57,029 bases of DNA. It comes from Actinomycetes bacterium (lineage in GTDB: Bacteria; Actinomycetota; Acidimicrobiia; Acidimicrobiales; Acidimicrobiaceae). Within the stretch, counting starts at the first letter, position 1, and every line of letters starts with the position of its first letter. This document shows positions 44,833 through 53,347 of the stretch, piece by piece. The stretch lies in assembly GCA_021826315.1 (NCBI GenBank), contig JAKAZZ010000014.1, forward strand, positions 1 through 57,029, read 5' to 3'. The translations under genes were made by a program, and so were the position numbers. The notes below the pieces were generated by a model. The model did no database searches and was not told the origin of the DNA. It was given only the letters and a program-made list of their open reading frames with translations.

Positions 44833-44877
44833 AAATTTATTTCGCTTTAGCGCTTATATCCAACTTTTTGGTGGAAT

Positions 44878-46044
44878 TTGTGGAAAGTTAAATTTGTGTT
44901 GAGTAATCGTCCATCGTTGATATTTGCAAATGCGATAGGGTTTATTGAAGCGAACGTCATTGCAATCAACGAGGGGTGTACATTGAGCGCTGAGGACAAG
45001 GTCTTAGTCTCTGAATTTTCAAGGAGCGGAATCGGGTTTTTTGAGGCTCAAACCGTTGGCAAGGTACCGAATCTTGCTGACGGAGGACGTTTTCATGAGG
45101 TTCCCCTTGTAATTCGACGAGATCCAATCTTTGGTGGTCAAACGCGATTTGTTCTTGGATCTAAGCTGCAACCTGAAGAGGCAACAGACTTGACACCGAT
45201 CATTACCGCTCCTGGCTTTTGCCCATTTTGCCCTGACAAGATTGACTACGTGACCTATCCATTCCCCGCGGAAATTGTGGCAGAAGGCAAGATCATGAGG
45301 GGTAGATCGATCGTCGTTCCAAATATTTTGAGCTACTCGACCTATTCGGCTGTGGGAGTTTATGACCGAACCAAGCACTTCGTCGCCATGGAGGAGATGG
45401 ACTCCGAATTGGTGGGAGATCTTTTGACTGGAATGGTTGACCACGCCAAAGCAGTTCGTACCTTTGACCCGGATGCAAGATACTCGTCAATCAACGCTAA
45501 TTACCTGCCACCTTCAGGAAGTTCGCTCCTGCATCCTCACGTTCAGTCATCGCACGATTACCTCCCGCTCTCTTCACAAGGCCACCTAATCGATGAGATG
45601 GCGCAGTTCAAGGCGGAAACGGGAAGGGGGCTCTTGGGGGCCCTTGTGGAGGCCGAAAGTGACTTGAAGGTTCGATTTGTGGGGGAATGGGGTTCTGTAT
45701 CGATCATCACGCCCTTCGCGCCAGTTGGATTTCGCGAAGTTTGGATCGTGTCGAGGATCGAAGGGGACATTGTTGATTTAGACGATTCGCAAGTGGCAGA
45801 CTTTGCTCGCGCTTTGGCGTTTGTGATCAAGGGCTATGTGGCACTAAATCTTCAGAGTTTTAACTTTGCTATGACGGGTTCCGGCGACGCTAAAGAAGTT
45901 GGTGGAAATGTAATCTTACGAATTGTTGCTCGTTCCAATCCCGCAGCTACCTATAGATCAGATGTTACCTACTTCGAACGGCTATACAACGAGTCGATGA
46001 TAGACGTTACGCCTGAAGAGACCGCTTCGTTCCTGCGCGGCTAG
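44878..46044 (+). CDS. Galactose-1-phosphate uridylyltransferase-like protein
   Basis: 388-residue HIT-superfamily protein. Seen: FCPFCPDK near 120, a CxxC that in GalT helps bind metal; and LLHPHVQSSHDYLP near 222, the H-P-H-x-Q active site in which the second His forms the nucleotidyl intermediate. It may be a GalT or a nucleotide-sugar phosphorylase-type relative. The first 70 residues match GalT weakly. Starts are uncertain: TTG 44878 gives the longest frame, while GTG 44899 has a better spaced GGAAAG. Its last 38 bases overlap the convergent ferric-reductase-like gene. Confidence 0.77.
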   Translation: MWKVKFVLSNRPSLIFANAIGFIEANVIAINEGCTLSAEDKVLVSEFSRSGIGFFEAQTVGKVPNLADGGRFHEVPLVIRRDPIFGGQTRFVLGSKLQPEEATDLTPIITAPGFCPFCPDKIDYVTYPFPAEIVAEGKIMRGRSIVVPNILSYSTYSAVGVYDRTKHFVAMEEMDSELVGDLLTGMVDHAKAVRTFDPDARYSSINANYLPPSGSSLLHPHVQSSHDYLPLSSQGHLIDEMAQFKAETGRGLLGALVEAESDLKVRFVGEWGSVSIITPFAPVGFREVWIVSRIEGDIVDLDDSQVADFARALAFVIKGYVALNLQSFNFAMTGSGDAKEVGGNVILRIVARSNPAATYRSDVTYFERLYNESMIDVTPEETASFLRG

Positions 46045-46744
46045 CGCCATCGTCTTCCTTCTTTCGTGGATGGTCAAAGATGTAACGCGTAATTGCGAGT
46101 AGGGCAACTACGACCAGTGAAACGACGTATATCGCGCCAAGGAAGACCGTATCGGAACCGGTCGTAATTCCGTGGATCATAACTATGAGGTACACGAAGA
46201 GGGCAAATCTGTGGATTGTCTTCCAGTTGAAGTGCTCGAATCTAACTTTCATCCAAGCGGTGAGGCCAATTGCAACCATCGCATACAAGGAAACTGTTCC
46301 CAACGCTACAGGTAAAGGTTTGAACTTGCTCTTCAAAGGCACGAAGGCACCTAGAAGGCCGACATTTGCGAATGAATCTGCCACGATTGAGGCAACGTGG
46401 AGAAATAGAAGGACTGCTCCAATGGCGGCGAGTGTCTTGTGGGCGCTATTCAAGGTAATTATGTGAGGAAAGGACTTTCTTTTGTTGCGCTTTGGGTGCA
46501 CCATCCAAAGTCCGATGATCACGAGCAACGACGAAACTAAAACTAGCGCGAGACCCGTTCCTCTCGAAATAACCCAAGGAGCGATTTGAGGCTTGCTCGA
46601 CTTAGATAGCCAATCTACTAGGAAAAACCCTCCAAGTACAGAGGCGGCGCCAACGACGATCGCAAAGAGAATCGACGGAGCATCTTCTGCCTCTGGACCG
46701 AGATCCGTAGCCTTTATTTCGGAAAATTTAGTCTGTTCCTTCAT
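46007..46744 (-). CDS. Ferric-reductase-like di-haem membrane protein
   Basis: About 245 residues with six hydrophobic segments. Two helices carry paired His residues: SAHKTLAAIGAVLLFLH and IHRFALFVYLIVMIH, with 13-14 residue spacing, the arrangement that holds two b haems in ferric-reductase and MsrQ-type proteins. No flavin or NAD domain is present, so electrons must come from a partner. ATG 46744 is chosen with GGGA upstream; a TTG at 46789 would overlap apbE. It is the last gene of a four-gene operon with an FMN-attaching enzyme, which suggests flavin-linked electron flow across the membrane (inference). Confidence 0.83.
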   Translation of the reverse strand: MKEQTKFSEIKATDLGPEAEDAPSILFAIVVGAASVLGGFFLVDWLSKSSKPQIAPWVISRGTGLALVLVSSLLVIIGLWMVHPKRNKRKSFPHIITLNSAHKTLAAIGAVLLFLHVASIVADSFANVGLLGAFVPLKSKFKPLPVALGTVSLYAMVAIGLTAWMKVRFEHFNWKTIHRFALFVYLIVMIHGITTGSDTVFLGAIYVVSLVVVALLAITRYIFDHPRKKEDDGASRAGTKRSLQA

Positions 46745-46769
46745 GGTTGATCCCACTTTTTCTCCAATC

Positions 46770-47786
46770 CTAATGAACAAAGTGGACAAAGATAAAGCTG
46801 GACATGGGCGAAGAGAGATCCAAATGGTCAGCTTTATTTGCGATAGAGGAGCTCTCGCCCCGTACCTCGATATACCGATCGAACGCAGGTGACGTGGCTA
46901 TATTGCTTTTACGGTCGATAAAGACGGCAGCGATCTTATTGTCTTGGGCGAAGCCAATAGCGGCCTCTTTCCCCATTAGAAACAGCGATTTTGACCATAC
47001 TTCGCATGTAGAAGCAACATCTCCAACAACCGTAACGGAGGCAAGGTCTGATTGGGAGCTATCCATGGTCTTGGGATCGATTAAGTGATGCTTGGTCGCC
47101 TCTCCGTTTTTCCAGTTACGAATCGATGGCGAAGATGTGGCGATGGCGCTATTTGCAATGCGAATCCAGAACGAAAGTGGTTGGTTTGTATTTGGATCTT
47201 CGATTGCTACGTACCAACAAGGCAGATCCAAGGATGACCTTCCAACGATGTCGCCCCCCGCTTCCATAAGAAACGTAGAGTCCCGGTCGTGTCTCATGAT
47301 CCAATCCGAGACTTCCTCTAGCGCTAGGCACTTTCCAATTCCGCCAAAGTCAAGTCGCGAATTGGATCGTATAGAGATTTGCTCATTTGAGATTGCGATA
47401 TCGCCTTGTATGGCAGGTAAATCTGTTGAGGAATGGGTATCGGTGGTTTGGATGTGCGGTTGGATCTTTTCGAAGGATCGATCGTAACCTAGGGTCTCGA
47501 GCGCGTCCAAAATCCGTGGTTCGAAGAGGCCGTGAGTTTCTAACTGTGCCTTTATAGCGGCATCGAGTGCCTTGATAAAGTATTCGCTTGGCGACTTTAA
47601 GTACCTGTTCTGATTCAATAGGGCTAGTTCTGAATTCGTTCGAAATCGACTCCAGGACTGTTCGAGCTTCTCAATCAAAGATTCGATCTCTTCGATCCAC
47701 TCATCTTGATAATTGTTGCTGTGGATAGTGAAGTTGAATGCTGTCCCCATTTTTTTAATGGTGAAGGCAATTGGTGATTTTGACAT
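46770..47786 (-). CDS. apbE: FAD:protein FMN transferase (ApbE)
   Basis: 338-residue ApbE enzyme that attaches FMN from FAD to a Thr or Ser of target flavoproteins outside the membrane. Seen: KKMGTAFNFTIHS near 11; SRFRTNSELALLNQN near 40; LDFGGIGKCLALEEV near 145; FLMEAGGDIVG near 172; and the Mg-region DSSQSDLASVTVVGDVAST near 256. The signal sequence seen in exported forms is not obvious, so it may act inside the cell. No FMN-binding-domain acceptor is found in the window. It sits three bases after an anchored low-complexity protein and 25 bases before the di-haem protein. Confidence 0.87.
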   Translation of the reverse strand: MSKSPIAFTIKKMGTAFNFTIHSNNYQDEWIEEIESLIEKLEQSWSRFRTNSELALLNQNRYLKSPSEYFIKALDAAIKAQLETHGLFEPRILDALETLGYDRSFEKIQPHIQTTDTHSSTDLPAIQGDIAISNEQISIRSNSRLDFGGIGKCLALEEVSDWIMRHDRDSTFLMEAGGDIVGRSSLDLPCWYVAIEDPNTNQPLSFWIRIANSAIATSSPSIRNWKNGEATKHHLIDPKTMDSSQSDLASVTVVGDVASTCEVWSKSLFLMGKEAAIGFAQDNKIAAVFIDRKSNIATSPAFDRYIEVRGESSSIANKADHLDLSSPMSSFIFVHFVH

Positions 47787-47789
47787 AGG

Positions 47790-48341
47790 TTATCCGAGCT
47801 GGCTTGGTCGGGTGGTCGCTGCTGGAAGTTGGATCGGTGGGGCAGCGGTTACGACTGGTGGCGGCGAAGCGGCTTGTGCGGCTGCCGGTGCGGAGCTTCG
47901 GGGCGCAGGCGCACTTTGAGGAGCTTGTGCCTGGCTTTGTGCACCAGACGAAGAACCTGATGATTGGGCAGTCGGAGGTGTAGCGAGTGGTCCAAGAGTT
48001 GGAACTGGCGTATTTCGAATGTTATTTATTCCATTTGAGATGGATCCAACAGCACTTTGATTTGCAGCACTTTGACTTGAGAGCGATGCAAGTTGACTGG
48101 CACTCTTGTTGATAGATTGAGCGAGTTGATTAATCGCCTGCGAAGTCTGCGACTCTTGCTTCGCCTTCGCCTTGGCGTCTGCACTTTGAAGTAGCGGATA
48201 GAGATGGCTAGGCGCAGATACGTATGCCACGGCGTAATTTGTTAGTGCGCCAACGCTCGGAATGAGGACTACGACAGGTGCAATTTTTCTTGCCGTAGTC
48301 TTTGCCTTACTGATTTTTTTCTTTCTTAGCTTTTCATCCAA
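47790..48341 (-). CDS. Anchored low-complexity Gln/Ser/Ala/Pro-rich protein
   Basis: 183 residues: a very basic N terminus (MDEKLRKKKISKAK), a hydrophobic segment near 19-41, a region rich in Gln, Ser and Ala near 55-110 with heptad-like spacing, and a Pro/Ala-rich tail. The layout is that of a membrane-anchored stalk or wall-spanning linker. I do not recognise a family. TTG start. It lies between a similar protein and apbE, with gaps of 14 and 3 bases, so it belongs to the electron-transfer operon. It contains no haem CxxCH and no FMN-acceptor motif that I can see. Confidence 0.65.
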   Translation of the reverse strand: MDEKLRKKKISKAKTTARKIAPVVVLIPSVGALTNYAVAYVSAPSHLYPLLQSADAKAKAKQESQTSQAINQLAQSINKSASQLASLSSQSAANQSAVGSISNGINNIRNTPVPTLGPLATPPTAQSSGSSSGAQSQAQAPQSAPAPRSSAPAAAQAASPPPVVTAAPPIQLPAATTRPSQLG

Positions 48342-48355
48342 TTTTTTTACCGACT

Positions 48356-48883
48356 TCAGTCGTCTCCACCGCTACTTGAGTCATCTCCGGAGGAGTGAAC
48401 GGCCGAGGCGCGGGTGGTCGTGGATGGAGCTGGGGGTGTGATTGTAGTTTGAGCAGAGACGACGCTACTTATTGCCGAAGTTGATGTCGTCGGCGCCGAC
48501 GTTGTTGGAGGAGTAGATGATGCCGCAGCCACTTGCCTAAGAGAATTGGCAGCGGCTGCCGCTGCCGCTGCGGCTGCCTGACGCGCCTGATTCTGTTCGT
48601 CGATCACGCTCTGGGTAGCGCTCTGGAGCTCACTCTGTTTTTGGGTTAGTTGGCTTTGCGTCTGTGCGAGCTGGCTTTGGACTTGTTTGTCCTGATTTGT
48701 CAACGAGGTGATCGCGCTTTGGAGCGCGGTTACCTCTTTCTGTTGAGTAGCTATTGGATTGACCGCCTTGGTCGACGACGTATTAGTAGTGGTAAAAGAG
48801 GTTTGCGCTTGATGAAGCGCGAGTATGGCGCCTAGACCTCCGCCGGTAGCAATGAGCGCCTTTACTGGATTTGAAATTTTCAA
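48356..48883 (-). CDS. Anchored coiled-coil protein with Thr/Ser-rich tail
   Basis: 175 residues: a hydrophobic N-terminal anchor near 9-25, a predicted coiled coil near 48-95 (VTALQSAITSLTNQDKQVQ and QSQLTQKQSEL), a run of ten alanines near 101-110 encoded by a GCN repeat, then a Thr/Ser/Pro tail ending SSGGDD. It resembles an extracellular spacer and makes a pair with the next protein. TTG start with an excellent ribosome site (GGAGGATCAG). It is first in the operon and diverges from the chemoreceptor. Function unknown. Confidence 0.65.
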   Translation of the reverse strand: MKISNPVKALIATGGGLGAILALHQAQTSFTTTNTSSTKAVNPIATQQKEVTALQSAITSLTNQDKQVQSQLAQTQSQLTQKQSELQSATQSVIDEQNQARQAAAAAAAAAANSLRQVAAASSTPPTTSAPTTSTSAISSVVSAQTTITPPAPSTTTRASAVHSSGDDSSSGGDD

Positions 48884-49138
48884 CTGATCCTCCGATGTCT
48901 TCGCGGTGACTCTCGCTCAATATCTTCGTTTGAATCGCCGCGACAATGGTGAGGAGCTCGTGAGACTTTTCTAACCATTGCCCTTCCCGACTTAAAACAA
49001 ATTAGGTGCAATTCTTTTCATTTTTTTCTATTAATTGCTTATGAGTCGATCGGCGATTGCCGAAGGTGAAAGAGATAGCGTTGCGGGGGCAGTGCTATAC
49101 GATCGGGCATTTAGCAGAAGGACAATCGGGGTTTGGCG

Positions 49139-50866
49139 ATGTCATTTGTAAAAAAACTATCAAGGACGATAGATTCAAAAGTGAGGGCAGGGCTAGGTTT
49201 TGTAGTAGCCTTTAGCCTTGTGGCAGGGTTGTTGGTTCTTTTTGAATCAACTTCTACTTCGCACTCTCTCAACACGTATAAAAGCTTGAATCAAAAGCTT
49301 GCTCATAACGTTTTAGCGCTCCAAAGAGATTTCTATAACTACGACGATCAGATGAACATGGCTCCTCTGGTCGCAGTGACGGCTCACAAGACTACACCCC
49401 TTGTAACCACCACCTTCAGCCAAGCATTCGCAGCTCGTGACCTTCTGACGTCGGAACTTCACATAGCTGTGTCGCTGTCAACGACTCCAGCTTTGACAAC
49501 TCAACTAAACCGTATACAACGTGACTTGAACGGTTACAATGTCTTTGCCCAGCAGGTGTACCATGAGACACTCGCCGGAAACTACGTGAAGGCGGCAACG
49601 ATACAGACGTTAGGGAACTTGGTTCCGTCGAACGACATTATGCCGGCTATGGTATCGGCGGATCAGATCTCAACAAAGCTCGCTGATAACGCAATTGCAT
49701 CGATGGTTTCGAAGCAGTCGTTGAACGTCATGCTGGTTCTTGGTCAAGCTCTTCTGACAACGATTCTTCTCGCCATTCTCTACCTTGGTTACCGTAAAAT
49801 CATCATGCAGCCTCTTCACGAGCTCTCTGCAACTTTGCAGGGGCTTTCGAGCGGAGACGGAGATCTGTCAGTATCTTTAGACGAGTCGCGAAACGACGAA
49901 ATAGGAGATATTGCTCGCTACTTCAATCGCTTTCGCGACAAGATAAGTACCATCGTTCAGAATGTCTCTAGCTCGGTTACATCTATCGGTGATCAGGTGA
50001 CAGGCTTGAAGGACGTCTCGAATGCAATTGGAGCCTCGGCGGAGCAAACCTCGACCCAATCCGCCATAGTAACTACTCTCACCGAAAACGTCACGGCCTC
50101 AGTTGGATCGGTTTCTGCAGCGACCGAAGAGATGAGGGTATCGATTCAAGAGATCGCTCGTAATGCATCGCAGGCGGCTGAAGTGGCCGCAGGAGCAGTG
50201 AAGATCGCTTCGTCCACTTCAACAACCGTTGAGCGCCTCGGCCAGTCGTCACTCGAGATCGGAGAGGTTATAAAGACGATTACTCAGATCGCAGAACAGA
50301 CCAACCTGCTCGCACTAAATGCGACGATTGAGGCGGCAAGAGCAGGTGAAGCAGGTAAAGGCTTCGCGGTCGTAGCCAGCGAAGTGAAAGAGCTTGCTAA
50401 GGATACGGCCCATGCCACAGAAGACATAGCAAGAAAGATTGAAGCGATTCAATCTGATACTCGTGCAGCTGTCGATGCCATATCTGAGATCTCATCTGTA
50501 ATTGCACACATCAACGACCTTGAATCCGCAATTGCAAGTGCGGTTGAAGAGCAAAGTGCAACTACGAATGAAATTGGTCGCATCGCCCAAGAGGCAGCTC
50601 GTGGATCTAGTGAGATCGCCGAGACCGTACCAGAAGTTTCACGTGCTGCAGCCGAGACGGCTAGGGGCGCTGTGAGCGCGTCAATGGCATCGAATGAACT
50701 TGAAACGGTCCTTGAAATGCTCGTAAAGGTAACTTCGCAATTCAAGTCAAATGGTCATTCGGGTAGTACGACTTCCTACCGAAAAGCTCCAGAGTCTCGG
50801 GACAGGTTTGGAGCTGATCGTAGCGAAGACGTTGGTTTAGACCTAGCACGGCAACTAGCTGATTAG
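49139..50866 (+). CDS. Methyl-accepting chemotaxis protein
   Basis: 575-residue transmembrane chemoreceptor. Membrane helices near 15-33 and 198-218 flank an extracytoplasmic helical sensor of about 165 residues. A HAMP domain follows ([19 protein letters not shown] near 225), then a long cytoplasmic coiled coil whose hairpin tip holds [20 protein letters not shown], the universal MCP signature. The tail lacks a CheR/CheB tether pentapeptide. No che or flagellar genes are in the window. The ATG at 49139 is preferred, with GGGG upstream; TTG 49133 is possible. It implies a motile cell. Confidence 0.92.
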   Translation: MSFVKKLSRTIDSKVRAGLGFVVAFSLVAGLLVLFESTSTSHSLNTYKSLNQKLAHNVLALQRDFYNYDDQMNMAPLVAVTAHKTTPLVTTTFSQAFAARDLLTSELHIAVSLSTTPALTTQLNRIQRDLNGYNVFAQQVYHETLAGNYVKAATIQTLGNLVPSNDIMPAMVSADQISTKLADNAIASMVSKQSLNVMLVLGQALLTTILLAILYLGYRKIIMQPLHELSATLQGLSSGDGDLSVSLDESRNDEIGDIARYFNRFRDKISTIVQNVSSSVTSIGDQVTGLKDVSNAIGASAEQTSTQSAIVTTLTENVTASVGSVSAATEEMRVSIQEIARNASQAAEVAAGAVKIASSTSTTVERLGQSSLEIGEVIKTITQIAEQTNLLALNATIEAARAGEAGKGFAVVASEVKELAKDTAHATEDIARKIEAIQSDTRAAVDAISEISSVIAHINDLESAIASAVEEQSATTNEIGRIAQEAARGSSEIAETVPEVSRAAAETARGAVSASMASNELETVLEMLVKVTSQFKSNGHSGSTTSYRKAPESRDRFGADRSEDVGLDLARQLAD

Positions 50867-51667
50867 AGACTGCTGATACTTAGCCATAGATCGAATCCAC
50901 TTGCTGGTCGCGTTGGCTCGAAATGAGTAGAAGTCAGCAACTTCGGGGTGGGGGAGAATCAAAAACTCCTCTGCCCCGATCTTTTCCATTACGAACTCAG
51001 CAACTTCGTCGGCCTCCTTGACTGTTCCAGATTCAACAACCGAACGATGTGCGAGATTCTCCTCTGAAGCAAGTGATCTTTCTTCTGGAAAGAGCATGTT
51101 AGTTCGTACTCCCATTGGGCATAAGACGCTGACTCGAATGTTGTCTTGTGCGTGATTGATCGCGAGCCACTCGGAAAAAGCTACGGAACCATGTTTGGTG
51201 ACTGCGTACGAAAGGGCACCAAGGCTAGTTAGAAGCCCTGCTGCCGATGCAGTATTTACGATGTATCCGCCGCCCGCTTCAATCATTTTGGGTACAAAAT
51301 GACGAGCTAGGCGTACTTGAGACATAACGTTGATGTTGAAAGAATCAGCCCAGTCTTCTTCTGATGTTTCCAGGTCTCCGGTTCGCGAGATTCCCGCATT
51401 CGCAAAAAGGACATCGACGCAGTCGATTTTGGCGAGAACATCATTCGCAAGTTTTGCGATTGCTTCTACGTCGCCAAGGTCGCACACTTCCAGCTCAATT
51501 GTAAAGCCGCCCTTGTTCAGGGCGGCTTTAGTCTCTTCCAAGCCAGATTTATTTTTGTCAACGAGAACAATAGCCCTCGGATCTCGCAACGAGACACTTT
51601 GAGCAAGCGCCCTGCCAATTCCTGAAGCAGCACCCGTAATTAATACTCTTTTATTTTCTATCTCCAT
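50855..51667 (-). CDS. Short-chain dehydrogenase/reductase
   Basis: 270-residue classical SDR. Seen: [14 protein letters not shown] near 9 for NAD(P); NAGISRTGD near 90; the Ser of NTASAAG near 138; and SYAVTKHG with the catalytic Tyr and Lys near 154. Substrate unknown. An Asp in LVDKNKSG near 36 favours NAD. ATG 51667 is embedded in a 12-bp inverted repeat (see 51664-51726), and no strong ribosome site is seen. Its end overlaps the chemoreceptor gene by 12 bases on the opposite strand. Confidence 0.9.
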   Translation of the reverse strand: MEIENKRVLITGAASGIGRALAQSVSLRDPRAIVLVDKNKSGLEETKAALNKGGFTIELEVCDLGDVEAIAKLANDVLAKIDCVDVLFANAGISRTGDLETSEEDWADSFNINVMSQVRLARHFVPKMIEAGGGYIVNTASAAGLLTSLGALSYAVTKHGSVAFSEWLAINHAQDNIRVSVLCPMGVRTNMLFPEERSLASEENLAHRSVVESGTVKEADEVAEFVMEKIGAEEFLILPHPEVADFYSFRANATSKWIRSMAKYQQSLIS

Positions 51668-51726
51668 AGTTCATCAACTCTAATGACAGAGTTGATGGGA
51701 GTTACAAGAAAATCGATGAACTATGG
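51664..51726 (-). promoter_or_regulatory. Nested inverted repeats covering the SDR start codon
   Basis: Two overlapping perfect dyads. CCATAGTTCATC (51664-51675) pairs with 51715-51726, a 12-bp stem holding the SDR start codon. CATCAACTCT (51672-51681) pairs with 51688-51697, a 10-bp stem with a 6-base loop. They share 51672-51675, so the full-length stems compete for those four bases. It could be an RNA switch controlling SDR translation, or an operator with two dyads. Confidence 0.5.
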
Positions 51727-51737
51727 GAGGCTAGAGA

Positions 51738-52343
51738 CTATCTAGCGACCCGAGTGTGCTTTATCTCGTTTAGCTCAGAGTGAGAAAAGACATGGTCAAC
51801 GACTCTATCAATCACCGAAACGGATCCAGCGGGTGTCTTCGGCCTGTCAAGGATTCTCACGAATGCCGCTTTGTCGTTATCAAAGAGAGTTGGTACTCCG
51901 AATACGTCAAGGTCTTCGCTCTGGTGGCGGTGAAGTTCTCTAGTTTCGTCTCGATATACCTTTGACTCAAGTACTTCACGTACCTTCGTTGCGTCGACGC
52001 CATTTTCATTGAGAAGTTCTTCCATCTCCTCAAATCGTTTCATACCCTTGCCCATTTCGTGTCTGAGTGCAAAGAGGCCAATATGGACGTCTAGAAACTT
52101 TTCGGGGTACAGTTTCGATACGATGTAGCCGACTTCGTTGGCGATTAGGTCGACTTCTCTCGAAGGATCTTCCCAAATCGATCTTTCACCGTCTTCCACG
52201 TGAACTTGAGATAGGTTGAAAGGCACGAACTCGACATCGTACTCGGCCCCGTTTTTCAATGCAGTGACGAGGTGCTCGTTCAGGTTTCGGGCAAATGGGC
52301 ATCGATAGTCGAAATTAATTGAGAAACTCTTCTTCTTTTCCAT
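51738..52343 (-). CDS. DsbA-family thioredoxin-fold protein, single-cysteine
   Basis: 201 residues with the DsbA layout: an N-terminal strand, FDYRCPFARN at about 11-20, an inserted helical domain, then the cis-proline loop FGVPTLF near 150. The active site reads C-P-F-A, so only one Cys is present and no other Cys occurs. A dithiol oxidase role is therefore unlikely; a glutathione- or mycothiol-linked transferase, isomerase or nitroreductase role is more plausible. There is no signal peptide, so it is cytoplasmic. It lies three bases after the NUDIX gene in a leftward operon. Confidence 0.8.
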   Translation of the reverse strand: MEKKKSFSINFDYRCPFARNLNEHLVTALKNGAEYDVEFVPFNLSQVHVEDGERSIWEDPSREVDLIANEVGYIVSKLYPEKFLDVHIGLFALRHEMGKGMKRFEEMEELLNENGVDATKVREVLESKVYRDETRELHRHQSEDLDVFGVPTLFDNDKAAFVRILDRPKTPAGSVSVIDRVVDHVFSHSELNEIKHTRVAR

Positions 52344-52346
52344 AAC

Positions 52347-52775
52347 TTACACATCACCTCGACGGAGCGTGATATTCCTATAAGTTTCAAATAGCGCCCG
52401 CAGCACGTCTCTATCGTTTTCGTATGTTAATACAGCAAGGGCGCCGTCGATGGATTGCCAGTCAATAGCGTCACACTCTTCGTTGGCAACGAAAGATCCG
52501 CGGATAACAGTCATAACGAAGTAGTGAGTAATCTTGGTGGCTCCAGATGACAGCAGGCGTTCGGTGGTCAAGTATGACGGATCGACGATGATACATTCGT
52601 AGCCAGTCTCCTCTAAGACCTCTCTTAGAGCACACTCTTCTACTGTTTCGCCGGGATCAATGTGACCTTTGGGTAGTGTCCAATCGTCGTACGCACCTCT
52701 ATGGATGAGACATACCTTAGTTTCATCGCCAGATCCTTGGAAGATGACGCCGCCACCTGTTACTTCGACCGCCAT
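52347..52775 (-). CDS. NUDIX hydrolase
   Basis: 142-residue NUDIX pyrophosphatase. The Nudix box GHIDPGETVEECALREVLEETG is present near 38-59 (G x5 E x7 REV x EE x G), with KVCLIHRGAYDDWTLPKG ahead of it. This kind, with W-x-x-PKGH, resembles MutT1/Ap4A-type enzymes that cleave nucleoside oligophosphates or oxidised nucleotides. I chose ATG 52775 with AGGTGG seven bases upstream, not TTG 52781. It lies 15 bases after the PAP2 gene. Confidence 0.9.
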   Translation of the reverse strand: MAVEVTGGGVIFQGSGDETKVCLIHRGAYDDWTLPKGHIDPGETVEECALREVLEETGYECIIVDPSYLTTERLLSSGATKITHYFVMTVIRGSFVANEECDAIDWQSIDGALAVLTYENDRDVLRALFETYRNITLRRGDV

Positions 52776-52790
52776 ATTCAATCCACCTGT

Positions 52791-53339
52791 CTACTTATTT
52801 ATCTTCTTGATAGGAAAGATCCGCTTTACCGCAAAACCGAAGAGTGTGCCAATGATCGTACCGGCCACCACATCTGACGCGTGGTGCATTCGAACATGCA
52901 CTCGCGAAGGAGCAACTATCAGTGCGATTATCAAATAAATAGGCCAAAGTCGGTCACCTTCGCTAAGAAGGACAAAGGCAGTCGCCGCTGCAGAGGAGTG
53001 GCCTGAAGGAAATGAACTTGTTAATGGTTGCCTTATTGCGAGCGGTCGGTCGCCATCCCAAGTCGGTCGAGTCCTCATGAAGAGCGACTTAACACCGATG
53101 TTGATAATAAAGGATTCGGCGAGTAGAGCAATTGACGCTCTAGTTGCATATGGAGTGCCGCCACGCCTCAGCCCGCGTAGTGAGGCTAAAATAAACCAGA
53201 TTATCGAGTGATCTGCCAGAGTCGATGCTCCATAGAAGACGTGGTTCGCTTTGGAGTTTCCTCTTAGTGGTTCGAAGTATTTGTCAAAGTGCTCATCGAA
53301 CGGTTCGAAGTATTTGTCAATCTGTATCTTCATGGTCAT
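52791..53339 (-). CDS. PAP2-family membrane phosphatase
   Basis: 182-residue integral-membrane acid phosphatase. The three catalytic motifs are complete: KSLFMRTRP near 84 (KxxxxxxRP), FPSGHSSA near 109 (PSGH) and SRVHVRMHHASD near 145 (SRxxxxxHxxxD). The substrate is probably a lipid phosphate such as undecaprenyl pyrophosphate or phosphatidic acid. The N terminus repeats the block DKYFEP twice, from a perfect 19-bp DNA repeat. The gene lies eight bases after the nuclease gene in a leftward operon. Confidence 0.88.
   Translation of the reverse strand: MTMKIQIDKYFEPFDEHFDKYFEPLRGNSKANHVFYGASTLADHSIIWFILASLRGLRRGGTPYATRASIALLAESFIINIGVKSLFMRTRPTWDGDRPLAIRQPLTSSFPSGHSSAAATAFVLLSEGDRLWPIYLIIALIVAPSRVHVRMHHASDVVAGTIIGTLFGFAVKRIFPIKKINK
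53269..53320. repeat. Perfect 19-bp direct repeat inside the PAP2 gene
   Basis: GGTTCGAAGTATTTGTCAA occurs at 53269-53287 and again at 53302-53320, 33 bases (11 codons) apart and in frame. It encodes the repeated DKYFEP near the PAP2 N terminus. It may be a recent small duplication. Confidence 0.8.
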
Positions 53340-53347
53340 CGATGATA

